DNA of 40,573 nt from an uncultured Spirochaetales bacterium. Its GTDB lineage: Bacteria; Spirochaetota; Spirochaetia; Sphaerochaetales; Sphaerochaetaceae. Both the position numbers and the translations under genes were made by a program. This document shows, piece after piece, positions 1 to 7,307 of the stretch. The stretch lies in NCBI GenBank assembly GCA_949295505.1, contig CASFLH010000022.1:1-40573 (forward strand), read 5' to 3'. The notes beneath the pieces were generated by a model that saw only the letters and a list, made by a program, of their open reading frames with translations, made no database searches and was not told where the DNA came from. Each line of letters begins with the position of its first letter. Positions within the stretch are counted from its first letter, which is position 1.

Positions 1-344
1 AGCTTCTCCTTGATGGAAGCAGACTCTTCCTTGCTGACGCCTTCCTTGATGTTGCCGCCGTTCTCGCAGAGATCCTTTGCCTCCTTGAGACCAAGACCTG
101 TGACAGCCCTGACTTCCTTGATGCATGCGATCTTCTTTGCAGCATCCACGCTCTTGAGGACGACTGTGAACTCAGTCTGCTCCTCCTCTGCGGGAGCATC
201 AGAAGCAGCACCAGCTGCAGGACCGGCAACAGCTGCCGCAGCAGCAACGACACCGAACTTCTCCTCCATCATCTTGATGAGGTCCGCAACGTCCATAACG
301 CTCATCTGAGCGATGGATTCAAGGATTTCTTCCTTTGTAGCCAT
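1..344 (-). CDS. rplL: 50S ribosomal protein L7/L12 (partial, C-terminus beyond window)
   Basis: L7/L12 forms the flexible multicopy stalk of the large subunit that recruits translation factors. About 114 residues are visible, beginning [14 protein letters not shown]; the gene runs off the left edge, so only the last few residues are missing compared with the usual 120-130. The N-terminal dimerisation/L10-binding helices (about 1-35) are followed by an Ala-rich hinge (about 36-55) and the start of the factor-binding domain with the conserved [18 protein letters not shown] stretch. The ATG at 344 follows a GGAGA Shine-Dalgarno. It lies 58 bp downstream of rplJ, and the stalk partner L10 is its immediate neighbour. 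Identification is certain from sequence and order. Confidence 0.97.
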   Translation of the reverse strand, partial: MATKEEILESIAQMSVMDVADLIKMMEEKFGVVAAAAAVAGPAAGAASDAPAEEEQTEFTVVLKSVDAAKKIACIKEVRAVTGLGLKEAKDLCENGGNIKEGVSKEESASIKEK

Positions 345-367
345 ATTATCTTCTCCTTATAAAAACC

Positions 368-401
368 ACGGTCTAGCAGGTTACTTGAAGACTAGGACCG
401 T
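368..401 (-). promoter_or_regulatory. rplJ-rplL intergenic stem-loop
   Basis: Directly after the rplJ stop codon the arms ACGGTC and GACCGT pair. The stem continues with three more pairs (TAG/CTA) after one bulged base. There is no U-tract, so it is not a classical terminator. A stem-loop here could be an RNA-processing or mRNA-stability element that lets rplL be expressed at the four-fold excess its stalk stoichiometry needs; that role is inference. Confidence 0.5.
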
Positions 402-402
402 A

Positions 403-942
403 TTAGTTCTCTGATTCTGTAGCAGCCTCTGCTGGTGCGCCACCCTTTGACTCGACATAAGCAAGGAGTGTAGCAGCGAGTTTCTGTACAGGTGCCTTCA
501 TCGTACCCATGAGGGAAGCGATGAGCTCGAGCTTGGTCGGGAGCTTCGAGAGTGCCTCAACTTCCTCGGCTGACATGAACTTTCCATCAAGAAGAGCTCC
601 CTTGACCTGAATGCTCACACCATCCTTGTTCGCATTGAAAAGAACCTTGGCGACCGTATTTGCTGTGTCACCCTTGACGAGAGCAACTGCTGTAGGTCCC
701 TTCATCTGCTCCTCCGCACCTGTCTTGTCCAGGTCCTTGAGAGCGATCTTTGCGTAGCGGTTCTTTACTACACGATATGCAGCCTCATCCTTTCTCAGAG
801 CCTTTCTGATGTCGGTGATCTGCTGTACTGTCATTCCTCTGTAATCTGTGAAGATGAATCCGCTGTAATCCTTGAATTCATCTCTGAGAGCTGCGACAGC
901 ATCTTCCTTTGCCGGGGTTACACGTGTCTGATAATTCTCCAT
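403..942 (-). CDS. rplJ: 50S ribosomal protein L10
   Basis: L10 anchors the L7/L12 dimers on 23S rRNA. The 179-residue product has the family's N-terminal rRNA-binding domain (MENYQTRVTPAKEDAV..., FTDYRGMTV near 31-39, VVKNRYAKIAL near 58-68) and a C-terminal helix ending around LAYVESKGG that binds the L12 dimers. Length matches the family (165-180). The gap to rplA is only 12 bp, so there is no room here for the separate L10 leader seen in enteric bacteria; L10 and L12 are probably co-transcribed from the upstream ribosomal promoter and share its control. Confidence 0.97.
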   Translation of the reverse strand: MENYQTRVTPAKEDAVAALRDEFKDYSGFIFTDYRGMTVQQITDIRKALRKDEAAYRVVKNRYAKIALKDLDKTGAEEQMKGPTAVALVKGDTANTVAKVLFNANKDGVSIQVKGALLDGKFMSAEEVEALSKLPTKLELIASLMGTMKAPVQKLAATLLAYVESKGGAPAEAATESEN

Positions 943-954
943 GTCATCCCTCCA

Positions 955-1653
955 TTACACTGCTGCAGAAGCATCGATAGCTTCCTTGTAGTTCACGCGG
1001 ACTCCAGGACCCATCGTAGATGAGAGAGCCACTGATACGATGAAGTCTCCCTTTGCATCGGCAGGCTTCTTCCTGAGGATTTCCGTGATAGTCACCTTTG
1101 CGTTCTCAGCGACCTTGGCCGGATCCATGTCAACCTTGCCGACTGCCATATGGACAACACCTGTCTTGTCAGAACGGAATTCAACACGACCCCTTCCAAG
1201 CTCCTCAAGAGCTTCCTTGATATCATTGGTGACAGTATGTGTCTTCGGGTTCGGCATAAGTCCCCTTCTACCAAGGATAGGTCCGAGTCTACCTACATCC
1301 TTCATCATATCCGGAGTAGCGACAGCGATGTCGAAATCCATCCAGCCGCCTCTGATCTTATCGATGAGATCAGTATCGCCAACGTATGCGGCGCCAGCAG
1401 CCTTTGCCTCCTCAGCCTTCTCGCCCTTTGCGAAGACAAGAATCCTCTTCTGTGCCATGAACTGGTTAGGAAGGACAACTGTATCCCTTACAGACTGGCT
1501 CTTCTTGAGTGAGAGAGCAACGGAAACCTCAACTGTCTCGTTGAACTTCGCATATGCAACGCTCTTTACAAGCTCTGCAGCTTCCTGAAGTGTGTACTCC
1601 TTGGATCTGTCAATCTTCTTGACAGCTTCCTGGTATTTCTTTCCTCTCTTCAT
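955..1653 (-). CDS. rplA: 50S ribosomal protein L1
   Basis: L1 forms the mobile L1 stalk at the E site and in many bacteria represses its own mRNA. The 232 residues match the family length. Visible landmarks are the N-terminal MKRGKKYQEAVKKIDRSKEY, the second-domain segment LGRRGLMPNPKTHTVT and the C-terminal TITEILRKKPADAKGDF. It begins 1 bp after the rplK stop, so translation is coupled. The rRNA-like L1 site upstream of rplK (2123-2157) is the expected target for feedback by this protein. Confidence 0.98.
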   Translation of the reverse strand: MKRGKKYQEAVKKIDRSKEYTLQEAAELVKSVAYAKFNETVEVSVALSLKKSQSVRDTVVLPNQFMAQKRILVFAKGEKAEEAKAAGAAYVGDTDLIDKIRGGWMDFDIAVATPDMMKDVGRLGPILGRRGLMPNPKTHTVTNDIKEALEELGRGRVEFRSDKTGVVHMAVGKVDMDPAKVAENAKVTITEILRKKPADAKGDFIVSVALSSTMGPGVRVNYKEAIDASAAV

Positions 1654-1654
1654 C

Positions 1655-2086
1655 TTACTTCTCCACCTCTACACCCATTGAGCGGGCTGTACCAGCAATG
1701 ATTCTCTTAGCAGCATCAAGATCGTTGGCGCTGAGATCCTCAAGCTTGGTCTTGGCGATTTCCGTAAGCTGTGCATCAGTGAGCTTGCCGACCTTCACCT
1801 TGTTAGGCTGACCGGAAGCTGTCTGAAGACCGAGTGCCTTCTTGATGAGAACAGCTGCTGGAGGAGTCTTGAGGATAAAAGAGAAGCTCTTATCCTGATA
1901 GACAGTGATGATAACAGGAAGGATGAGTCCAGGTTCATATCCCTTAGTCTTGTCATTGAACTGCTGGACGAACTGAGGGGCGCTTACCCCATGAGGTCCA
2001 AGAGCCGGTCCGATTGGTGGTGCCGGTGTGGCCTTCTGGGCAGGGCACTGCAGCTTGATTACGGCAGTAACCTTCTTCTTTGCCAT
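1655..2086 (-). CDS. rplK: 50S ribosomal protein L11
   Basis: L11 binds the GTPase-associated region of 23S rRNA and contacts elongation factors. The 143 residues include the proline-rich [10 protein letters not shown] linker motif at 21-30 and the C-terminal rRNA-binding domain ending [15 protein letters not shown]. The ATG at 2086 follows GGAGAAAAAA. It is the first gene behind the L1-type leader, the classical position for regulation of an rplKA unit. Confidence 0.98.
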   Translation of the reverse strand: MAKKKVTAVIKLQCPAQKATPAPPIGPALGPHGVSAPQFVQQFNDKTKGYEPGLILPVIITVYQDKSFSFILKTPPAAVLIKKALGLQTASGQPNKVKVGKLTDAQLTEIAKTKLEDLSANDLDAAKRIIAGTARSMGVEVEK

Positions 2087-2122
2087 TTTTTTCTCCTTAC
2101 GCTTTGGAGCTATTGCTCCGCG

Positions 2123-2157
2123 CTGGTATTAACGCTCTTCAACGAAGAGCTCCCACC
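2123..2157 (-). promoter_or_regulatory. Ribosomal protein L1 autoregulatory leader of rplKA
   Basis: On the minus strand the 119-nt gap between nusG and rplK reads GGTGGGAGCTCTTC, a GTT loop, then GAAGAGCGTTAATACCAG. GCTCTTC/GAAGAGC make a perfect 7-bp stem. It is closed below by GGT/ACC with an asymmetric internal loop GGGA against GTTAAT. The GGTGGGAGC...AATACCA combination is the same as the conserved L1-binding region of 23S rRNA helices 76-78, which supports an L1 repressor site. A second small hairpin, GGAGC-AATA-GCTCC, lies between it and the rplK Shine-Dalgarno. Binding by L1 is inferred, not shown. Confidence 0.8.
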
Positions 2158-2205
2158 CCTGTAACGGGGGAGATATCAATTATGATGTCAAAAAACGGAT
2201 TCTGG

Positions 2206-2778
2206 TCAGACCAGAACCTTCTCGACCTGCGAGAAATCGACCTCAACAGGTGTCGATCTGCCGAAGATCTGTACGGAAAGACGGAGCCTTCCCTTTGCAA
2301 GATCGATATCGTCGATAGTACCATTGAAGGAAGCGAACGGCCCGGAAATGACCTTGACCTCCTCCCCCTTCTCGAAATCCTGCTTCGGGCGGAATACCTT
2401 CTCCTCCGGCATTTCGCCAGTGCGGCGGAGAATGTCCGTATGCTCTCGCTGTGTAAGCGGCTTGGGAGGATTCTTTCCTGTCTTGTCTGCAGTAAGAAAA
2501 CCTGTGACTCCCGGGATTCTCGCAATCTTGGCAGTCACTGTACGCCATGTGTTCTCAGGGAGATCAAGCTCAACGAGGATATATCCTGGCAGGACCTTCT
2601 TGAGCTCGATTTTCTTCTCGCCCTTATCATTCACTACCGGGACCTGTTCCATCGGAACGCTTACTCCCGTGCAGTAAGCAGAGAACTCCGCGTCTGATGA
2701 GCGGAGCTTATTGATGATTCTCTCTATTTTCTGCTCGTAGCCTGAATATGTATGGACGACGTACCAGCCTCTGGCCAT
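2206..2778 (-). CDS. nusG: Transcription elongation/antitermination factor NusG
   Basis: NusG binds the RNA polymerase clamp and couples transcription to Rho or the ribosome. The 190-residue protein starts MARGWYVVHTYSGYEQK. It contains the NGN domain with the conserved LPGYILVE segment at 63-70, and a KOW domain beginning GEEVKVISGPFASFNG at 138-153. Length is typical (about 180-190). It follows secE by 8 bp, and the ATG at 2778 has an AGGAG Shine-Dalgarno. Transcription probably continues into rplK through the L1 leader. Confidence 0.98.
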   Translation of the reverse strand: MARGWYVVHTYSGYEQKIERIINKLRSSDAEFSAYCTGVSVPMEQVPVVNDKGEKKIELKKVLPGYILVELDLPENTWRTVTAKIARIPGVTGFLTADKTGKNPPKPLTQREHTDILRRTGEMPEEKVFRPKQDFEKGEEVKVISGPFASFNGTIDDIDLAKGRLRLSVQIFGRSTPVEVDFSQVEKVLV

Positions 2779-2786
2779 TTCCTCTC

Positions 2787-2966
2787 CTAGAATATAAGGT
2801 CAAGGCAGAGACCGAGTACGGTATCTACAAGACCGAGTACAACTGCAAAGACTATCGTGGAGATGATGACGATCCAGGTTGAATGGATGACGACTGACCT
2901 TGTAGGCCAGGACACATTCTTCATCTCGAACCAGCATTCCTTGAAATATCTTGCGATCTTCTTCAT
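2787..2966 (-). CDS. secE: Preprotein translocase subunit SecE
   Basis: This small gene encodes 59 residues, MKKIARYFKECWFEMKNVSW followed by PTRS and a single hydrophobic membrane segment (about 31-58). The amphipathic helix with the K-N-V-S-W-P-T signature followed by one transmembrane helix is diagnostic of the short, one-helix SecE that clamps SecY. Placement immediately before nusG is the near-universal bacterial arrangement. The stop TAG lies 8 bp before the nusG ATG. Confidence 0.95.
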   Translation of the reverse strand: MKKIARYFKECWFEMKNVSWPTRSVVIHSTWIVIISTIVFAVVLGLVDTVLGLCLDLIF

Positions 2967-2995
2967 TACTTAATCCCTTTCTCTCGGAGTGCCAG

Positions 2996-3069
2996 CAGGC
3001 CAGGTAGGATTCGAACCTACAACACCCGGTTTTGGAGACCAGTGCTCTAGCCGTTGGAGCTACTGACCT
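2996..3069 (-). tRNA. trnW: tRNA-Trp (anticodon CCA)
   Basis: A 74-nt cloverleaf folds on the minus strand. Acceptor AGGTCAG pairs with CTGGCCT. The D arm is GCTC/GAGC, and the anticodon stem CTGGT/ACCGG surrounds the loop CTCCAAA with anticodon CCA. The T arm GTAGG/CCTAC holds TTCGAAT. The discriminator is G and the terminal CCA is not encoded. It sits between rpmG and secE, so it is probably cut out of the same primary transcript. Confidence 0.96.
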
Positions 3070-3097
3070 GCTCGCACCCCGAAAATGAGCTCAGCTC

Positions 3098-3277
3098 TTA
3101 TTTAATCTTTGTCTCGCGGTGCAGCGTGTGCTTGTGCTCGAACGGGCAATACTTCATAAGCTCGAGCTTATTAGGTGTATTGCGGCGGTTCTTCTGAGTT
3201 GTATAGTTCTTCTGCTTGCACTCTGTGCACTGAAGAGCAATCTTCTCTACAGGACCTTTCTTCTTTGAACTAGCCAT
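3098..3277 (-). CDS. rpmG: 50S ribosomal protein L33
   Basis: Fifty-nine residues, [20 protein letters not shown] then [20 protein letters not shown] and a tail ending [10 protein letters not shown], are typical L33. One Cys pair is present (C17, C20); the second site is reduced to YCPFEHKH, so the zinc ribbon looks partly degenerate. It is the first gene of the rpmG-trnW-secE-nusG-rplKAJL unit and follows the promoter at 3368-3396, with a GAGGAG Shine-Dalgarno. Confidence 0.96.
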   Translation of the reverse strand: MASSKKKGPVEKIALQCTECKQKNYTTQKNRRNTPNKLELMKYCPFEHKHTLHRETKIK

Positions 3278-3367
3278 CTTTTATCTCCTCGGCATTGCCG
3301 TTTTTTATCGTGAACGGAAAACATAAAGGGACACTTCCCCCTCCATGTCTTCAGCTACCGTCGGTTC

Positions 3368-3396
3368 ATCTTAGCCAAAGTCGTAAGGTAAGTCAA
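3368..3396 (-). promoter_or_regulatory. Sigma70-type promoter of the ribosomal block
   Basis: On the minus strand TTGACT (3391-3396) and TAAGAT (3368-3373) are separated by exactly 17 bp, about 90 bp upstream of rpmG. It is the only good promoter-like pair in the 298-bp gap between rpmG and the divergent gntP gene. It probably drives the whole leftward ribosomal unit. Confidence 0.65.
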
Positions 3397-3510
3397 TAGA
3401 CTTGGCACCCAACAGCACGATGCTCCTTATAATATGGGCTGCCCCGCCCTGCTGCAAGTGCCAGAAAAATTAAAAAGAAGCAGAAACAGAACGTCTGATA
3501 TACATTTGTT

Positions 3511-3570
3511 TATAATTTTGTTGCAGTCGCAGTACAGGAGAAATACAATTTCCGTAACTAATCCAGGAGG
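3511..3570 (+). promoter_or_regulatory. Likely gntP promoter -10 and Shine-Dalgarno
   Basis: A perfect TATAAT lies at 3511-3516, about 60 bp before the gntP start, and a strong AGGAGG at 3565-3570 precedes the ATG at 3576. No convincing -35 hexamer sits 17 bp upstream (AGAACG), so an activator may be required. The rest of the 3278-3575 gap shows only this and the divergent ribosomal promoter. Confidence 0.5.
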
Positions 3571-3575
3571 AAAAA

Positions 3576-4949
3576 ATGTCTGGAATCGGATTGATTATCT
3601 CGTTCGTGATAGCAATCATCGTAATGATCATCGCTATCAGCAAATTCAAGGTTCATCCTTTCATCGCGCTGATGGGAATCTCTCTCATCCTCGCAATTGT
3701 TGTCGGCATACCGCTCGCCAACATACCGAATATGATCGGCGCTGGTTTCTCCGGCACATTCACCAGTATCGGTATCGTCATCATTCTCGGAGCGCTTATC
3801 GGCACGATCCTCGAGAAGACAGGCGGCGCTCTCAAGCTTGCGGAGATGGTTGTCAAGCTTGTCGGCAAGAAGCACCCAGACATCGCAGTAGAGCTCATGG
3901 GATGGGTTGTTTCCATTCCTGTATTCTGCGACTCCGGATTCGTCATCCTCGACCCGATCAGAAGCGCTCTGCAGAAAAGGACAGGTTATTCATCAGTCGC
4001 TCTTACGGTCGCTCTTTCCGCAGGTCTCTACACATCGCACGTATTCATTCCGCCAACACCAGGTCCGATTGCAGCCGCAAGTTCTCTCGGAGTTGGAGAT
4101 CACCTCCTCATGGTCATGGGAATCGGCGCCCTCGTCTCGATTCCATGTCTCATCGCGGCATATTTCTACGCAAACTATATCGGCAAGCGCGTAAAGACTG
4201 TCGAAGACAAGAACGAAGTAAGCCAGGCAGAGTACGAGAAGCTTCTCAAGAGCTTCGGAAAGCTCCCCGGCGGATTCATGGCGCTCGCTCCGATTATCAT
4301 CCCTATCATCTGTATGGCTCTTGGTTCGATTTCCTCGATGGCCGGCTGGACAGGCGCATTCGCGACACTCTGCACATTCATCGGAACTCCTATCATCGCT
4401 CTTGCAGTAGGTACGATATTCGGCGTCATCCTGCTTGGGCAGAGACACCAGATGAAGGACTTCTACTCCATCGTTGATGAAACGCTCAAGACTGTCGGAC
4501 CGATTCTCTTCATCACAGCAGCTGGCGGCGTTCTCGGAAAGGTCATCTCGGAGGCTGGATTCGTCGGCTATATGCAGGAACATGCTGCAGTACTCTCGAA
4601 GATCGGCATCTTCTTCCCGTTCATCGTGTCCGCAATTCTCAAGACCGCTCAGGGCTCTTCGACTGTCGCGCTCACGACAACCGCAGGTATCATGGGCATG
4701 ATCACCGATCCGGGTTCAATGATGTCGCTGCTTGGCCTCACGACACCGATGGCAGGTACGCTCACCGTCATGGCTATCGCAGCAGGTGCAATGACAGTAT
4801 CTCATGCTAATGACTCATACTTCTGGGTCGTCACGAAGTTCGGTCACATCGAAATGGAAGATGGCTACAAGACACAGTCGGCAATGACAGGAATCATGGG
4901 CGTCATCGGCATGATCTTCGTATTCATCCTTTCACTGTTCCTTATCTGA
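3576..4949 (+). CDS. GntP-family gluconate/glycerate-type permease
   Basis: A 457-residue integral membrane protein, hydrophobic from end to end with a dozen or more predicted helices, matches the length and character of GntP-family proton symporters for gluconate, glycerate and similar hydroxy acids. Landmarks are FKVHPFIALMG near 24-34, a Gly-rich central segment, VFIPPTPGPIAAA near 156-168, and a C-terminal half with QGSSTVALTTTAG and VSHANDSYFW. The latter two are typical of the family. The next gene on the same strand is glycerate kinase, which makes D-glycerate the likeliest substrate, though the family is broad. Start chosen at the ATG with AGGAGG six bases upstream. Confidence 0.9.
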   Translation: MSGIGLIISFVIAIIVMIIAISKFKVHPFIALMGISLILAIVVGIPLANIPNMIGAGFSGTFTSIGIVIILGALIGTILEKTGGALKLAEMVVKLVGKKHPDIAVELMGWVVSIPVFCDSGFVILDPIRSALQKRTGYSSVALTVALSAGLYTSHVFIPPTPGPIAAASSLGVGDHLLMVMGIGALVSIPCLIAAYFYANYIGKRVKTVEDKNEVSQAEYEKLLKSFGKLPGGFMALAPIIIPIICMALGSISSMAGWTGAFATLCTFIGTPIIALAVGTIFGVILLGQRHQMKDFYSIVDETLKTVGPILFITAAGGVLGKVISEAGFVGYMQEHAAVLSKIGIFFPFIVSAILKTAQGSSTVALTTTAGIMGMITDPGSMMSLLGLTTPMAGTLTVMAIAAGAMTVSHANDSYFWVVTKFGHIEMEDGYKTQSAMTGIMGVIGMIFVFILSLFLI

Positions 4950-4956
4950 AACTGCA

Positions 4957-4991
4957 GGATGGCTCACCGATAATGGCAGGGCCGTCCTTTT
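4957..4991 (+). terminator. Intrinsic terminator after gntP
   Basis: GGATGGC (4957-4963) pairs with GCCGTCC (4981-4987), seven pairs in RNA including one G-U, and is followed by TTTT (4988-4991). It begins 7 bp after the gntP stop codon. The U-tract is short, so termination may be partial. Confidence 0.6.
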
Positions 4992-4997
4992 ATCAGG

Positions 4998-5029
4998 CGG
5001 AGATGTCCTCAATGGGAATCTCCGTTTTT
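4998..5029 (+). terminator. Second terminator-like hairpin between gntP and glycerate kinase
   Basis: CGGAGAT (4998-5004) pairs perfectly with ATCTCCG (5018-5024), with further possible TCC/GGA pairing in the loop, and is followed by TTTTT (5025-5029). It ends 31 bp before the glycerate kinase ATG. There is no clear promoter between it and that gene, so it may act as an attenuator controlling glycerate kinase. Confidence 0.65.
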
Positions 5030-5060
5030 ATATCAGTGTTTTCCAAATAAAGGAGTTTCT

Positions 5061-6194
5061 ATGAAAAAAGCTGTGCTGATTCCCGATTCATTCAAGGGAA
5101 CAATGTCCAGTGAAAAGATCATCTCAATCATGAAAGAACGCATCCTCGCCTACCATCCACAGTGCGAGATTGTCTCAATTCCAGTCGCTGATGGCGGAGA
5201 AGGCAGTGTTGACGCTTTCCTCACGGCGCTTGGAGGAGAGAAGATCCATGTCAGGACAAAAGGCCCATGGGGAGAGGAGATAGAGAGTTTCTATGGCATG
5301 CTGCCCGACGGGACAGCAGTCATCGAGATGGCGGCCTCTGCAGGATTGCCACAGGTCGGAGACCGGAAAGATCCTTCCAAGACCACCACTTATGGTGTCG
5401 GAGAACTCATTCTGGCTGCAGCGAAAGCCGGAGCTAAAAGGCTTGTGATCGGTCTCGGTGGCAGTGCAACAAATGATGCGGGATGCGGTGCGGCAGCCGC
5501 CTGCGGCGTATCGTTCCTGGACAAGGACGGTAACCGCTTCGTGCCTGTCGGGGAGACTCTGGACAAGATAGAGAGAATCGATATCACGACAATGGATGAA
5601 AGCGTGAAGGCCCTTCCTATCACTGCAATGTGCGATATCGACAATCCATTCTACGGACCGACAGGTGCCGCGGCGATATTCGGACCGCAGAAAGGTGCCG
5701 ACGAAGCCATGGTTGCACTCCTGGACGGCAAGATGAAGCATCTGGCCCAGGTCATCGGGAAAGAACTCTCAATCGAGCTGCAGGAAATACCTGGAAGCGG
5801 TGCGGCAGGAGGAATGGGAGGCGGAATGAAAGCCTTCTTCGGCGCCAGGATGCAGATGGGAATCGATGCCGTTCTTGATATAACAGGCTTCGAGAAACTG
5901 GCCTCCGGGGCCGATATGATATTCACGGGAGAAGGAAAGATCGACACACAGTCCCTCAGAGGCAAGGTTGTCATCGGCGTGGCCAGAAAAGCCAGAAAGA
6001 TGAATATCCCTGTCATTGCCGTGGTAGGAGACATCGGAGATGACATCGATGCAGCATATGACGAAGGTGTTTCGGGAATCTTCTCCACGAACAGGGTTGC
6101 TATCCCATACAAGGAAGCCCGTACGCGTGCCGAGAGCGACATGAAGCTCACGATGGATAATATCCTGCGCTTCATGAAACGTATGGCAATATGA
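5061..6194 (+). CDS. glxK: Glycerate kinase (GlxK/GarK family)
   Basis: The 377-residue protein matches the type I glycerate kinase family, which phosphorylates D-glycerate (family products 2- or 3-phosphoglycerate) and feeds lower glycolysis. Motifs seen are IPDSFKGTMSS at 7-17, PVADGGEGSVDAF at 41-53, VIGLGGSATNDAGCGAA at 129-145 and a Gly-rich GSGAAGGMGGG loop near 256-266. Length is typical (370-385). The ATG at 5061 has AAAGGAG upstream. Pairing with a GntP permease suggests import and use of glycerate. The two hairpins upstream may make its expression conditional. Confidence 0.95.
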   Translation: MKKAVLIPDSFKGTMSSEKIISIMKERILAYHPQCEIVSIPVADGGEGSVDAFLTALGGEKIHVRTKGPWGEEIESFYGMLPDGTAVIEMAASAGLPQVGDRKDPSKTTTYGVGELILAAAKAGAKRLVIGLGGSATNDAGCGAAAACGVSFLDKDGNRFVPVGETLDKIERIDITTMDESVKALPITAMCDIDNPFYGPTGAAAIFGPQKGADEAMVALLDGKMKHLAQVIGKELSIELQEIPGSGAAGGMGGGMKAFFGARMQMGIDAVLDITGFEKLASGADMIFTGEGKIDTQSLRGKVVIGVARKARKMNIPVIAVVGDIGDDIDAAYDEGVSGIFSTNRVAIPYKEARTRAESDMKLTMDNILRFMKRMAI

Positions 6195-6200
6195 GGAACG

Positions 6201-6247
6201 GAGGGGAGAAATCCCCTCTTCCGCATAGTGACAAATACTATGCGGAA
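6201..6247 (+). promoter_or_regulatory. Two consecutive dyads upstream of the LrgA-like gene
   Basis: The first dyad is GAGGGG / CCCCTC with a 6-nt spacer (6201-6218). It is followed immediately by an 11-bp perfect dyad TTCCGCATAGT / ACTATGCGGAA around a 7-nt spacer (6219-6247). Neither is followed by a U-tract. The first could help end the glycerate kinase transcript. The second sits 17 nt before the lrgA ATG, which has no good Shine-Dalgarno, so it could be an operator for a dimeric regulator or a structured mRNA leader. Confidence 0.55.
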
Positions 6248-6264
6248 AGCTATCATCCAGAACC

Positions 6265-6627
6265 ATGAAAATACTGCTCCAGATATCTTTTCTCTTCATT
6301 CTCACGCTTCTTGGCGAAGTGATCTCGGAAATGCTTCCATTCGCATTTCCCGGAACGCTTATAGGAATGTTCCTGCTCCTGCTTCTTTTCATGACAGGGG
6401 CGGTCAAGGAAGAACAGCTTGCAGAAAGCGCTGGATTCTTCCAGAGCTATATGGCAATGTTCTTCGTCCCTGCCGGCGTGGAACTCGTCGAGAATCTGGA
6501 GCTGCTCAAGAGTTCATGGCTGCCGCTGCTCATTATCACGATCGCTTCTCTTTTCACCACGTTCCTGGCGGCTGCGAAGACTGTTGAGATCACAGAATGG
6601 CTACTTGAGAAAAGGAGGAAGGAATGA
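6265..6627 (+). CDS. CidA/LrgA-family holin-like membrane protein
   Basis: A 120-residue, four-helix membrane protein with the family's LGEVISEMLPFAFPGTLIGM segment and FVPAGVELVENLELL. CidA/LrgA proteins act with a CidB/LrgB partner in membrane permeability, autolysis control and, in several bacteria, export or import of small organic acids such as pyruvate. The downstream gene is that partner and overlaps by 4 bp (ATGA). No strong Shine-Dalgarno precedes the ATG; the large dyad ends 17 bp upstream. No LytS/LytR regulators are nearby. Confidence 0.9.
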   Translation: MKILLQISFLFILTLLGEVISEMLPFAFPGTLIGMFLLLLLFMTGAVKEEQLAESAGFFQSYMAMFFVPAGVELVENLELLKSSWLPLLIITIASLFTTFLAAAKTVEITEWLLEKRRKE

Positions 6628-7307
6628 AGGAACTCATTACGGAAAGCCCCCTTTTCGGAGCCGCAATCACCATACTGAGCTATTATATCGGGCTTAAAGC
6701 CAACAAAAAAACTGGGAAAGCGATATTCAATCCTCTTCTGATAGCGGAAATCCTCATCATCGCTGTCCTCATTGTTTTCCACATCCCTTTCTCCGCATAT
6801 AACAGCGGAGGGGCGATAATAAACATGTTCCTCGGCCCGATAACAGCCCTTCTCGCTTATTCCATTTACAGGGAACGGAAGCTTATCGGCAGCCATTTCG
6901 TGTCAATTCTTGCAGGAACAATCGCTGGAAGCATTGCTTCAGTCCTGACAATCATCATTCTGTCCTCGCTTTTCGGCCTGGGAAAGGATCTCACTTCATC
7001 GCTTATCCCGAAGAGCGTGACAACACCGATTGCTGTCGCTATTTCCGAAACACTTGGCGGCATAAGATCGGTCACAGTGACTTCCCTTCTGATCACAGGA
7101 GTCTCAGGCAATATCCTGGCACCATTCATGATAAAGCTTTTCCGTGTCAGGAACAGAGTCGCACAGGGCGTTGCCATAGGAACCGCAAGCCATGTGGTAG
7201 GGACATCCAAGGCCTTGGAGCTCGGAGAGGATATCGGCGCGATAAGCAGCATAGCGCTGTCGTTTTCAGGGATAGTCACTGCGCTGCTGACGATGCTCGC
7301 ATTCTAG
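6624..7307 (+). CDS. CidB/LrgB-family membrane protein
   Basis: The 227-residue hydrophobic protein has the LrgB-family signatures FLGPITALLAYSIY, IPKSVTTPIAVAISETLGG and GTASHVVGTSKALELGE. It is full length for the family (about 225-240) and is predicted to have several membrane helices. Its ATG overlaps the stop of the LrgA-like gene by 4 bp, so the two are translationally coupled and probably form one complex. Its stop codon overlaps the stop of the convergent MgtC-family gene by 3 bp. Confidence 0.93.
   Translation: MKELITESPLFGAAITILSYYIGLKANKKTGKAIFNPLLIAEILIIAVLIVFHIPFSAYNSGGAIINMFLGPITALLAYSIYRERKLIGSHFVSILAGTIAGSIASVLTIIILSSLFGLGKDLTSSLIPKSVTTPIAVAISETLGGIRSVTVTSLLITGVSGNILAPFMIKLFRVRNRVAQGVAIGTASHVVGTSKALELGEDIGAISSIALSFSGIVTALLTMLAF

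Noticed and set aside
1040..1588. 182-codon plus-strand frame opposite rplA
   Set aside because: Ser- and Pro-rich shadow of the L1 gene; no start signal.
2080..2697. 205-codon plus-strand frame over the rplK leader and nusG
   Set aside because: It covers the L1 leader and nusG on the other strand; composition is that of an antisense frame.
3434..4477. Long open frame (347 codons) on the plus strand overlapping the permease gene
   Set aside because: It is rich in Arg, His and Ser as expected for a shifted frame of the membrane protein gene, and has no ribosome site or family features.
6201..6218. GAGGGG/CCCCTC hairpin with loop AGAAAT as a further ANTAR site
   Set aside because: The loop has A at position 4 instead of G and no terminator overlaps it.
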